Below, piece after piece: positions 6,362 to 17,168 of a DNA stretch of 20,077 bases. The notes under the pieces were generated by a model, which saw only the letters and a program-made list of their open reading frames with translations, did no database searches and had not been told where the DNA came from. Both the position numbers and the translations under genes were made by a program. Source of the DNA: DASYSL01 sp036003365 (GTDB lineage Bacteria > Eisenbacteria > RBG-16-71-46 > DASYSL01); NCBI GenBank assembly GCA_036003365.1, contig DASYSL010000011.1:1-20077 (forward strand), in the 5' to 3' direction. Numbering within the stretch: position 1 is the stretch's first letter; each line of letters starts with the position of its first letter.

Positions 6362-8161
6362 GTGCCCAGGCTTCGCGTTCCGGCTCTGGTTTTCGTCCTT
6401 CTGATCACTCTGACCTCGAGTCTTGCCGCAGCTCCGGCGACCAAGTCCGCCGCCAAGCCTGCGCCCGCCAAGAAGACCGCCACCAAGGTCGCTCGCGCGG
6501 CTCCGGTGGGCGACGAAGCCCTGACCCAGGAAATCGAGAAGCTCGTCTCGGCCCGCAAGGGCGCGGCGGCCGATACCGACACCGTGCGCCTCCAGGTGCG
6601 TGCGGCCTACCGCAAGATGAACTTCCGTCCGGTGTGGACGACGGGGGGCACGCTGCGGGCCATCGCCGACGAGCTGCTCACCATTCTCTCCCGGGCCGGG
6701 GGCTACGGGCTCGATCCCACCGACTATCCGCTGCAGCAGCTGCGCGACGAGGCCGACGACGTCCGCGACGGCGTGGAAGGCTCGGTCGCGCGCTCGCCCG
6801 CGACCGTCGCGCAGTGGGACGTGCAGATGTCGGAGACCTTCGTCCGCTTCGCCTCGCAGGTGGCGGGCGGGCGCACCAAGCCGCGCGAGATGTACGCCGA
6901 CTGGTACACGGTTCCGCGCTCGGTGGACGGCGCCGAGCTCCTCGTGCGCGCGGCCAGCGAAGGCAACCTGCACGATCTCCTGAGCGCCGTCGAGCCGCAG
7001 AGCCCAGGCTATCAGCATCTCAAGAACGCCTACGCGCGCTATCTGGAAGTCGCCGCCAAGGGCGGCTGGGGCCAGGTGGCCTATGGCGACACCTTCCTGT
7101 GGAACCGCAAGGACGACCGCATTCCGGCGCTGCGCAAGCGTCTCGTCGCCTCGGGCGACCTCGCGCAGGGCAAGCTCAAGGGCAACAAGTACGACACCGC
7201 GCTGCGCGACGCGGTGGCGCGCTTCCAGGCGCGCCACGGCATGCCGGTGACCGGCATGGTCGACTCGAACACGGTCGACGTGCTCAACGTGCCGGTGACC
7301 GAGCGGCTGCGCGAGATGCAGCTCAACCTCGAGCGCTTCCGCTGGCTGCCCGACGACTTCGGGCCCTTCTACGTCACGGTGAACATTCCGGAGTTCAAGC
7401 TGCGCGTCATCGATCAGGGCAAGATGGTCGACTCGATGCGCGTGATCGTGGGCCGCTACTACCATCCCACGCCCGTGTTCTCCGACTCGATCCGCGTCAT
7501 CATCTTGAATCCCGATTGGGCGGTGCCGGCGACGATCGCGCGCGACGAGCTCTTGCCCATGATCCAGCAAGACTCGACCTATTTCATCAAGCGCGGCATC
7601 CACATGTATCGCGGCTCGGGCGCGCGGATGGTCGAGATCCCTTCCGACACGGTGCAGTGGGCCAACGTCCAGAAGGCGTCGTTCCCCTACACGCTGCGGC
7701 AGGGCCCCGGGCCCGAGAATCCGCTCGGGCGCATCAAGTTCCTCCTGCCGAACCAGTTCGACGTCTACCTGCACGACACGCCCTCGACCGAGCTCTTCCT
7801 GCAGGCCGAGCGCGACTTCAGCTACGGCTGCGTGCGGCTCCAGCGGCCGCTGCGCTTCGCCACCGATCTGCTCGATCCCAAGGAGTACCCGGAGTCGCGC
7901 CTGGAGGAGATGATCGCGACCGGGCGCTCGGACACGCTGCGCATCGTGCCGCCGGTGCCGGTGTCGCTCCAGTACTGGACCGCGTGGGTGGACGAAAAGG
8001 GCGAGGTCCAGTTCAGAGACGATGTCTACCGCATCGATTACCGGCAGAACTGGGCGTGGAAGCAGCGCGACAAGCTGCTCGGCAAGATCCAGCAGGTCGC
8101 CAACGAGGAGCCCCACGCGCCCACCGGCGCGCCGGCGGCGCCCGGCGACATCGGGCCTTGA
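6362..8161 (+). CDS. YcbB/LdtD-family L,D-transpeptidase
   Basis: 599-residue exported peptidoglycan cross-linking enzyme. Residues 1-23 form a signal peptide or anchor (MPRLRVPALVFVLLITLTSS). An Ala/Lys/Pro-rich linker is followed by the large YcbB scaffold domain (RPVWTTGGTLRAIADELL...) and a peptidoglycan-binding repeat (DAVARFQARHGMPVTGMVD). The catalytic domain has His471 in YLHDTPST and the nucleophile Cys490 in FSYGCVRL, the S/H-x-G-C-x-R signature. The family makes 3-3 (meso-DAP to meso-DAP) cross-links in the periplasm and resists most penicillins; the large YcbB form is typical of Gram-negative envelopes. It starts at GTG 6362 and is divergent from the haem operon. Its stop is 1 bp from the convergent stress-protein stop, leaving no room for a terminator. 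Confidence 0.9.
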   Translation: MPRLRVPALVFVLLITLTSSLAAAPATKSAAKPAPAKKTATKVARAAPVGDEALTQEIEKLVSARKGAAADTDTVRLQVRAAYRKMNFRPVWTTGGTLRAIADELLTILSRAGGYGLDPTDYPLQQLRDEADDVRDGVEGSVARSPATVAQWDVQMSETFVRFASQVAGGRTKPREMYADWYTVPRSVDGAELLVRAASEGNLHDLLSAVEPQSPGYQHLKNAYARYLEVAAKGGWGQVAYGDTFLWNRKDDRIPALRKRLVASGDLAQGKLKGNKYDTALRDAVARFQARHGMPVTGMVDSNTVDVLNVPVTERLREMQLNLERFRWLPDDFGPFYVTVNIPEFKLRVIDQGKMVDSMRVIVGRYYHPTPVFSDSIRVIILNPDWAVPATIARDELLPMIQQDSTYFIKRGIHMYRGSGARMVEIPSDTVQWANVQKASFPYTLRQGPGPENPLGRIKFLLPNQFDVYLHDTPSTELFLQAERDFSYGCVRLQRPLRFATDLLDPKEYPESRLEEMIATGRSDTLRIVPPVPVSLQYWTAWVDEKGEVQFRDDVYRIDYRQNWAWKQRDKLLGKIQQVANEEPHAPTGAPAAPGDIGP

Positions 8162-8162
8162 G

Positions 8163-9014
8163 CTAGGGCACGAAGAGCACCGGGCAGGGCAGGCCCTGCG
8201 TGATCTCGTCCACGACCCGTGCCGTGAAGCCGCCCGGCTGCGTGGGCAGGATCAGGAAGCCCGCGTTCAATTCGAGCAGCGCCCGCCGCACCAGCGAGAA
8301 ATCTCCCGAGGCGAAGCGATGAATGCGGATCGGCGTGCCATGGCCGGCGGCGCGCTCGCGCAGCAGCTGCGCGAGCTTGGTCGCGCGCTCGGCGCTCTCG
8401 CCGACGAGAAACACTTCCAATGCGGCTTCGATGCCCACGAGCAGCTTGAGCGCCACGTCCAACGCCTCATCGGCGGCCGGTGAGCCGTCGTAGATCATGA
8501 CGATCGGCCCTTCCGCCTTCACCCCGGGACGCAGCAAGAGCAGCGTGCGCCCGGCCTCGCGGATGGCTTCGCGGACGGTACGGCTCACGCTCGAGAGCAT
8601 GAGCGCGCGCGGCGCCGTTTCGGCCACGGCCACGAGATCGGTGTCGAGCGCCGCCTGCGCCACCTCGCGCGCCGCGAGCCCGCGCACCACACGGAAGGTC
8701 CAGCGCACGCGCCTTTGATCGGCGGCGGCCGAGAGCTGGCGCTCGAGCTTGCTCGCGAAGCGTCGCAGCTCGCGCTCGGCTTCGTCGTATTCGAACGGTG
8801 CGGCCGACGCGGTGAGCGGGCTGAACTGACGCACGAAGGGGAGAGCGGCGCTGCGCAGGATATTCACGTCTTCGACGAAGAGTCCCGCCAGATCCACTTC
8901 CAGGCGCGCCGCCAGCTCGACCGCGATGGTGAGGCAGTTCTCGTCGTTGCAGGTGGCGTCCAAGGCGAGCAGAAGGCGACGGATGCGAAGCTCGTGGCGG
9001 GACGGCGTGCTCAC
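8163..9014 (-). CDS. Tandem universal stress protein (two Usp domains)
   Basis: 283-residue cytoplasmic protein with two Usp-like alpha/beta halves. The first starts at RIRRLLLALDATCNDENCLTIAVELAARL and ends near GRTLLLLRPG; the second starts at GPIVMIYDGSPAADEALDVALKLL and ends with CPVLFVP. The usual ATP-binding G-x2-G-x9-G-S/T motif is not apparent in either half, so it may be a non-nucleotide-binding type. The N-terminal half carries the SAALPFVRQF segment common in Usp proteins that sit next to ion or protease genes. The start is GTG at 9014, which overlaps the Lon-like stop in a GTGA (9011-9014); longer upstream readings lie inside the protease gene and are not supported. The coupling suggests a shared stress role with the protease. 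Confidence 0.75.
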   Translation of the reverse strand: MSTPSRHELRIRRLLLALDATCNDENCLTIAVELAARLEVDLAGLFVEDVNILRSAALPFVRQFSPLTASAAPFEYDEAERELRRFASKLERQLSAAADQRRVRWTFRVVRGLAAREVAQAALDTDLVAVAETAPRALMLSSVSRTVREAIREAGRTLLLLRPGVKAEGPIVMIYDGSPAADEALDVALKLLVGIEAALEVFLVGESAERATKLAQLLRERAAGHGTPIRIHRFASGDFSLVRRALLELNAGFLILPTQPGGFTARVVDEITQGLPCPVLFVP

Positions 9015-11449
9015 TCGAGCTTCTCCGCGCGCACCGCGGCGGCGAACGACTTGGCGCGCTCGAACAGATGCGCCAGCCGCTCCTCGACGCGCGCGTTCAC
9101 GCTGCCTTGCGGATAAGTCCCGTCGCCGTTTCTCTCGCCGGCGGGGACCCCGGTCAGGATCTCGATGCCCTGATCGATGGTCTCGATGGGATAGATGTGG
9201 AAGCGCCCCTCGGCCGCGGCGCGCACGACTTCGTTGCGCAGCATGAGGTGCTGCACGTTGGCCGCGGGGATGAGCACGCCCTGATCGCCGGTGAGGCCGA
9301 ACTGGCTGCACACGTCGAAGAAGCCTTCAATCTTCTCGTTGACGCCGCCGATGGCCTGGACGTGGCCGTGCTGGTTCACCGACCCGGTCACGGCGAGGCT
9401 CTGGCGCAAGGGCAGCCCGGAGAGCGCCGAGAGAAGTGCGTAGAGCTCGGCGGACGAGGCGCTGTCGCCGTCGACGCCGCCGTACGATTGCTCGAACACG
9501 AGGCTTGCCGAGAAGGCGAGCGGGCGCTCGTGCGCGAAGCGCTCCCCGAGATAGCCTTCGAGGATGAGCACGCCTTTGGAGTGCAGCGGACCGCCGAGCG
9601 CCACCTCGCGCTCGATGTCGACGACCTCGCCCTTGCCGAAGCGCACGCGTGCCGTGATGCGGTTGGGGCGGCCGAACAGGCGGCCGCCGTAGTCGACCAC
9701 CGAGAGGCCGTTCACCTGTCCTTCGCGCTCGCCCTCGACGTCGATCAGGATGGTGCCGCGACGGATCTCCTCCTGCATGCGCTCGCGGATGTAGTCGCCG
9801 CGCCGCATGTAGGCGCCGATGGCGCGGTCGACGTCGGCCGAGGTGACGACCGTGCGCTGCGCCTCGCCCGCCCAGTAGTCGGATTCGCGCAGCAATTGCA
9901 TGAGGCTCGAGGTGCGTGTCGAGAGCTTGTGCGCGTCGGCGCACAGGCGCGAGCTCTCCTCGATGACGCGCGCCACCGCGCTCGCGTCGAGCGGCTTGAG
10001 ATTCTCGCGCTGCGCCAAGGAGGCGATCAGCCGCGCGTACTGCTCGACCGCCGTGTTGGTGCGGTCGAGGCGGTCGTCGAAGTCGACCGCCACCTTGAAC
10101 AGCTCGTCGAACTCGGGATCGGCCGCGCTCACCATGTAATAGAGGCGGCGGTCGCCCACGAGCACGACCTTGGTGGAAAGCGGAATCGGCTCGGGCTCGA
10201 GCGACACGGTGGAAACGAGGTTCATCTTCTCGGCCAGGGTCTCGATGCGGATCTCGCCGGCGCGCAGCGCGCGTTTGAGCGTGTCCCACGAGAACGGCTG
10301 GCTGAAGACCTTCATGGCATCGAGAACCAGATAGCCGCCGTTGGCGCGGTGCAGGGCGCCCGGCTTGACCAGCGTGAAGTCGGTGACCAGGGCGCCGAAT
10401 TGCGACACGTGCTCGACCCGTCCCACGAGATCGGCGTAGCTCGGCTGGTCGGCGTAGACGACGGGCGCGCCGGTCAGCGCGCTGCGGTCGACGAGCAGGT
10501 TCACCTGATAGCGGCGTCCCGGCCCCGGTGCCGCACCCGGCGGCATGGGCTGCGGCAAGCCGGGCGGCGTTTCCTGCTGCTGGCCGGGACCGGAGGCCTG
10601 CTGCACGAACTGGGCGGCGTTCTCGACGATGTCCTCGAGCACTTCGTCCAAGTACTCGATGACCTCGGGCAGGTCGACGTACTGCGTGCGCAGCTCTTCC
10701 ATGAGGTGCACGGCGGCGAAGCGCGTCACCTCGCGGCGCAGATCACGCAGGCGCTGGCGATGCTCGCGCTCCCAGCGCGGCACTTGCTGCAGAACTTGCT
10801 GCAGGCGCTCCTGCAGCGCCTCGACGTCTTTCTGGATGCGCTTCTGCTCGACCTCGCCCAGCTTGGAGAACTCCTCGGGGTCGATCACCTCCTCGCCGCG
10901 CACCGGCGCGAAGCTGAGGCCGAGCGGCGTGCGCAAAAGGGCAATGCCTTTCTCCTTCGCCTGCTCGCGCAGCTCGTCGAACGCCTGCTCCTGCTGATGC
11001 TCGAACTCGTTCGACAACGACTGCTTGCGCTGGCGGAAGGCTTCGCTCTCGAAGGTGGCGGGGATCGAGGCGCGCAGCTCCTCGATGAGCTTTTCCATGT
11101 CGTCGCAGAACTTCTTGCCGCGGCCCGCCGGCAGGCGGACGGCGCGCGGGCGGTGCGGGTCCTTGAAGTTGTTGACGTAAACCCAATCCGAGGGCACCTC
11201 TTCCTGCTGCGCCTGGCGCTTCAAGTACTGCAAGACGGTCGTGTGCTTGCCGGTGCCGGGCGGGCCGAAGGCGAAGAGGTTGTAGCTCCGGTGGCGCACG
11301 CCGACGCCGAATCGCATGGCTTCGAGAGCGCGCGCCTGGCCCAGCGTGTCCTCGAGCGGCTCGAGCTCGGCGGTGGTCGAGAAGGCGAACTGCGAGGCGT
11401 CACAGACGCGGCGCAGCGCTTCGACCGGAAGCGGCGAGGCGGAAGCCAT
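9011..11449 (-). CDS. Lon-like ATP-dependent protease (YcbZ/LonB-type AAA + S16)
   Basis: 812-residue protease of the Lon-related family seen in E. coli YcbZ and many proteobacteria. The AAA part has Walker A GPPGTGKHT (about residues 63-71), an inserted coiled coil rich in Gln/Glu/Arg (about 115-270), a Pro/Gly/Gln-rich linker, then GALHRANGGYLVLDAMKVF and KVVLVGDRRLYY. The C-terminal S16 domain has the Ser-Lys dyad: Ser663 in GVDGDSASSAE and Lys706 in AIGGVNEKIEGFF, 43 residues apart as in classic Lon. It degrades proteins in the cytoplasm using ATP; substrates are unknown. The ATG at 11449 has AAAGGA upstream at a good distance. It is followed without a gap by the stress protein, with the EamA transporter gene 65 bp upstream on the same strand. 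Confidence 0.9.
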   Translation of the reverse strand: MASASPLPVEALRRVCDASQFAFSTTAELEPLEDTLGQARALEAMRFGVGVRHRSYNLFAFGPPGTGKHTTVLQYLKRQAQQEEVPSDWVYVNNFKDPHRPRAVRLPAGRGKKFCDDMEKLIEELRASIPATFESEAFRQRKQSLSNEFEHQQEQAFDELREQAKEKGIALLRTPLGLSFAPVRGEEVIDPEEFSKLGEVEQKRIQKDVEALQERLQQVLQQVPRWEREHRQRLRDLRREVTRFAAVHLMEELRTQYVDLPEVIEYLDEVLEDIVENAAQFVQQASGPGQQQETPPGLPQPMPPGAAPGPGRRYQVNLLVDRSALTGAPVVYADQPSYADLVGRVEHVSQFGALVTDFTLVKPGALHRANGGYLVLDAMKVFSQPFSWDTLKRALRAGEIRIETLAEKMNLVSTVSLEPEPIPLSTKVVLVGDRRLYYMVSAADPEFDELFKVAVDFDDRLDRTNTAVEQYARLIASLAQRENLKPLDASAVARVIEESSRLCADAHKLSTRTSSLMQLLRESDYWAGEAQRTVVTSADVDRAIGAYMRRGDYIRERMQEEIRRGTILIDVEGEREGQVNGLSVVDYGGRLFGRPNRITARVRFGKGEVVDIEREVALGGPLHSKGVLILEGYLGERFAHERPLAFSASLVFEQSYGGVDGDSASSAELYALLSALSGLPLRQSLAVTGSVNQHGHVQAIGGVNEKIEGFFDVCSQFGLTGDQGVLIPAANVQHLMLRNEVVRAAAEGRFHIYPIETIDQGIEILTGVPAGERNGDGTYPQGSVNARVEERLAHLFERAKSFAAAVRAEKLE

Positions 11450-11514
11450 GGGTGGGGTCCTTTCCCACGTGCGGGTGGGGAGATGGGAGAGCTTGACCGG
11501 CCGATCTTAACCTT

Positions 11515-12441
11515 TCAGCGGGTCGGGTGCGCGGCGGCCGTCCGGAGTGCTCGGGCCGCGGGCGCGCGGAGCCCGATGGCCACGCCGACGAGCACCACGG
11601 CCGCGCCCACGAGGGTCAGCGGCGCGATGCGCTCCCGGCCGATGAGCGCGCCGAGCGTGAGCGCCACCAAGGGCGTGATGACCGCAATGTAGCCGATCTT
11701 GCTGAGCGGTGCTGTGTGCACGAGCCAGGTCCACAGCACGAACGCGCCGAGCGAGCCGGCGGCGGTCAGGTAGAGAACGGGAAAGAGCGCGGCCCGCGTG
11801 ACCGGCAAGGGATGCGGCTCGCGAAAGACAAAGCTCCACAAGAGACAGAACGCGGCACCGATGCCGCATCCGACCGCGTTCACGCCCACGGCCGATTGCA
11901 CCGGGCCGCGCTTCAAGAGGGTCGAGCCGAAGCCGGCCACGAGCGTGGAGACGAAGATCCCGAGCAACGGTGGCCAGGGCACGCGCGCCGAGAGCTCGGA
12001 GGAAAAGATGAGCACGATCCCGAGAAGAGCGACGAGCGCGCCCGCCACCTTGCCGGCGCTGAGGCGCTCGAGGCCGAAGGCGCGCGCCAGCAGCATGAGG
12101 GTGATCGGCGTCGTGGCGTAGAACACGGCGCTCAGGCCCGACGGCACGATGGTCTCGCCCCAATAGAGCAGAGGAAAATTGAGGCCGAACTGGCACACCC
12201 CGTACTGAAGGGCGGAGACGAGCGCGCGACCGCGCGGCGGCGCGTGCCGGCGCAGTGCCATCCACGCCCACAAGCAGGCCGAAGCGAGGAGGAGACGCAG
12301 GCAGGCCGCCCAGATGGGGGGCAAGGACGCATTCCCCAGACGGATGACGAGGAAGGTGCTGCCCCAGATCGCGCAGCAGCCCGCGACGGCGGCGATGCGC
12401 GACGCGGAGGAGGCGTGCCCCGTCTCGGACATGGAGCGCAT
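11515..12441 (-). CDS. EamA/DMT-superfamily transporter
   Basis: About 308-residue integral membrane protein with two EamA repeats, roughly ten hydrophobic helices. Typical pieces are AIWGSTFLVIRL in helix 1, LPPIWAACLRLLLASACLWAW, the SAVFYATTPITLMLLARAFGLERLS signature at the end of repeat 1, and SKIGYIAVITPLVALTLGALIGRERI in repeat 2. The family exports or imports small metabolites; the substrate is unknown. Starts are ATG at 12441 or ATG at 12432; longer readings to 12582 run into the divergent gene and are unlikely. No strong ribosome binding site is seen for either, and the inverted repeat at 12445-12465 lies immediately upstream, so it may control this gene as an operator or an RNA hairpin. 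Confidence 0.82.
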   Translation of the reverse strand: MRSMSETGHASSASRIAAVAGCCAIWGSTFLVIRLGNASLPPIWAACLRLLLASACLWAWMALRRHAPPRGRALVSALQYGVCQFGLNFPLLYWGETIVPSGLSAVFYATTPITLMLLARAFGLERLSAGKVAGALVALLGIVLIFSSELSARVPWPPLLGIFVSTLVAGFGSTLLKRGPVQSAVGVNAVGCGIGAAFCLLWSFVFREPHPLPVTRAALFPVLYLTAAGSLGAFVLWTWLVHTAPLSKIGYIAVITPLVALTLGALIGRERIAPLTLVGAAVVLVGVAIGLRAPAARALRTAAAHPTR

Positions 12442-12444
12442 TAT

Positions 12445-12465
12445 GACATGCCCCGATGGCATGTC
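12445..12465. promoter_or_regulatory. Spaced version of the CATG palindrome in a divergent promoter region
   Basis: Arms GACATGCC (12445-12452) and GGCATGTC (12458-12465) form a perfect 8-bp inverted repeat around CCGAT. The arms contain the same ACATGCC/GGCATGT halves as the 18-bp palindromes at 1682 and 19050, but with a 5-bp instead of 4-bp centre. It lies in the only gap (58 bp) between the divergent transporter (start 12441) and thioredoxin-fold selenoprotein gene (start 12500), so one bound protein could affect both. Confidence 0.55.
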
Positions 12466-12499
12466 CCGCCCTAGTGGACCCGACCTCGGCCCTGCTACC

Positions 12500-13912
12500 A
12501 TGGCCGTCATGCGCTCTTCATCCTCGAAGCTCCTGATCGCCGCGCTCGCGGCGGCCTCGCTGGCCTCGCCCGCGCACGCCAAGACGGCGCCGGCGGCGTC
12601 CCACGAGGCCTACCTGAAGCCGGTCGTTCCGTTCATCGAGAACGACTACGCGCGCGCCGTCGCCGAAGCGCGGGCGCGCAAGGTGCCGCTGTTCGTCGAA
12701 GCCTGGGCGCCGTGGTGACACACGTGCCGCTCGATGAAGGCCTTCGTCTTCACCGACAAGGCCCTCTCGAGCCAGGCCGGACGGTTCGTCTGGCTCGCTC
12801 TCGATAGCGAAAACGGAAAGAACGCCGCCGCGCTCGCCAAGTACCCGGTTGCGGCCCTGCCCACGTTCCTCGTCATCGATCCGGGCGCCGAGAAAGTGGC
12901 CATGCGCTGGGTCGGCGGCATGAACGTGACCCAGCTCACCTCGTTCCTGAATGACGGCGCCGCCGCCAGTGATGCGAAAGGCGATGTCGTGCTCGACGGT
13001 CCGCTGCAGCGCGCCGACCGCTACTATGGCGAAGGCAACTACGCCGAGGCGTGGCCCGCCTACGAACAAGCGATCGCGGCCGCGCCGCCGAGCTGGCCCG
13101 AGTATCCGCGCGCCGTCGAAGCCCTCCTGTTCTCGCTCTCCATGGCTGACGACAAGTCCGAGGAGAGCGCCAAGTTCGTCGAAGGCGCGCTTCCCAGGCT
13201 CACGGGCACGCCGACGGAATTGACCGCGGCCACGTACGGCCTCGACGCCGCACTTCAGGTCCCGAAAGACAACCCCAAGCGCGCGCAATGGGTGAAGTCG
13301 TACGAGGCGACCGTGACGCGCCTCATCAGCGATCCCAAGCTGCAAGTGGCGGTGGACGATCGCTCCGGCGCCTACGGCTCGCTGGTCGACGCACGCAAGG
13401 ACGCAGGCGACACCCTGGGCGCTCACCAGACGGCGGAGAAGTGGGCCGCCATGCTCGAAGAGGCGGCCAAGCAGGCGACGACGCCCCAAGAGCGCACCGT
13501 GTTCGACTCGCATCGCCTCGCCGCCTATCGCGAGCTGGGCGAGCCCCAGCGCGCTCTTCCCATGCTGCAGCAGTCGGAGCGCGACTTCCCGGACGACTAC
13601 AATCCGCCCTACCGGCTCTCGATCGCCTACACCGATCTCAAGCGCTACGACGACGCGGTGGCCGCGTCGGACCGCGCCCTGGCGCACGTCTACGGACCGC
13701 GCAAGATCCAGGTGCTGCGCGCGCGCGCCGACCTCATGGGCGCCAAGGGCGATCACGCGGGCGCGGTGGCGGCCGTGGAGGAGGCGATCCGCACGCAGCA
13801 AGCTCTGCCGGCCGCGCAAACGTCCGACGCCACCTTGAAATCGCTCCAGAAGAAGCTCGCCACGCTCAACGCCCCCGCGGACGGCTCGGCCTCGAAAGGT
13901 GAAACCAAGTAA
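12500..13912 (+). CDS. Putative selenoprotein: exported thioredoxin-fold/TPR protein with in-frame UGA (UxxC)
   Basis: 470-residue protein if the TGA at 12716-12718 is read as selenocysteine. Residues 1-27 are a signal peptide (RSSSSKLLIAALAAASLASPAHA). A thioredoxin fold follows: VPLFVEAWAPW, then TGA = residue 73, then HTC with Cys76, then SMKAFVFTDKAL, and the cis-proline region AALPTFLVID (Pro121). Relatives have WCHTC here, so the TGA replaces exactly the nucleophilic first cysteine of CxxC. From about residue 155 to 455 the protein is helical and TPR-like (YGEGNYAEAWPAYEQAI, YRLSIAYTDLKRYDDAVAASDRAL). It is predicted periplasmic, with a thiol-disulfide or reductase role. The frame is unbroken before and after TGA, and a SECIS-like hairpin follows. 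Alternatives: a nonsense mutation or a base-call error (TGC to TGA), or ATG 12509 as start. Confidence 0.8.
12716..12718 (+). other. In-frame TGA at the redox-active Cys position (candidate Sec codon)
   Basis: TGA sits between TGG (Trp) and CAC-ACG-TGC (His-Thr-Cys), i.e. W-U-H-T-C. The next base is C, the context found at known E. coli Sec codons. The reading frame of 12500 and that of 12719-13912 are the same, with homologous thioredoxin-fold sequence on both sides. Confidence 0.75.
12729..12772 (+). promoter_or_regulatory. Candidate bacterial SECIS hairpin
   Basis: Lower stem GCTCGA (12729-12734) pairs with TCGAGC (12767-12772). After an internal loop (TGAA opposite CTC), the upper stem GGCCTT (12739-12744) pairs with AAGGCC (12758-12763). 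The 13-nt apical region (12745-12757) starts C-G, and can close further by GTC/GAC with a bulged C to leave a 6-nt loop. The apical region begins 26 nt after the TGA. A spacing of roughly 16-37 nt and a G among the first two loop bases are the features generally reported for bacterial SECIS elements. The hairpin is inside the coding sequence, as expected for bacteria. Confidence 0.6.
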
Positions 13913-13922
13913 GATTGCGTGA

Positions 13923-13950
13923 CGGCCCCGGCTGGCTGTGCCCGGGGCCG
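13923..13950 (+). other. Intercistronic GC-rich stem-loop
   Basis: Perfect 9-bp inverted repeat CGGCCCCGG (13923-13931) and CCGGGGCCG (13942-13950) with a 10-nt loop, in the 75-bp gap between the thioredoxin-fold gene and the kinase gene. No U-tract follows, so it could attenuate read-through, protect mRNA ends or separate expression levels rather than terminate fully. Confidence 0.55.
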
Positions 13951-13987
13951 CGAGGATTCGCAAGCGCGGCCCTGAACCGGGGGATTC

Positions 13988-17065
<3,078 letters not shown>

Positions 17066-17119
17066 GTCCCGTTCCGCGACGTTGAGTTCGGTGTGACGCA
17101 ACACGGCGCGCGAAAACCT

Positions 17120-17139
17120 GCGTATCTCTACTGATACGC
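17120..17139. promoter_or_regulatory. Inverted repeat abutting the -35 element
   Basis: GCGTATC (17120-17126) and GATACGC (17133-17139) are a perfect 7-bp inverted repeat with a 6-bp centre. It ends one base before the TTGCGT -35-like hexamer. It may be an activator or repressor site for the secreted-protein operon, or a weak terminator of the kinase transcript (no U-tract). Confidence 0.45.
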
Positions 17140-17168
17140 TTGCGTTCCGGCTCTCGCGTCCCTAGAAT
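17140..17168 (+). promoter_or_regulatory. Putative sigma70-type promoter for the secreted-protein operon
   Basis: TTGCGT (17140-17145), 17-bp spacer, TAGAAT (17163-17168, one mismatch to TATAAT). It shares the -35 hexamer and spacing with the element at 848-876. The start would be near 17175, leaving a roughly 195-nt 5' leader before the ATG at 17373. Confidence 0.55.

Noticed and set aside
6218..8116. 632-codon open frame on the - strand opposite the L,D-transpeptidase
   Set aside because: Antisense shadow; the + strand carries the intact catalytic His/Cys motif.
9068..11692. 874-codon open frame on the + strand opposite the Lon-like gene
   Set aside because: Composition is His/Arg/Ala/Asp-rich without domains, typical of the antisense frame of a high-GC gene; the opposite strand has Walker A and the Ser-Lys dyad.
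12734..13912. Separate gene starting at the internal ATG 12734
   Set aside because: It would start in the middle of the thioredoxin active-site helix, has no signal peptide or ribosome binding site, and is in frame with the upstream coding sequence through the TGA.
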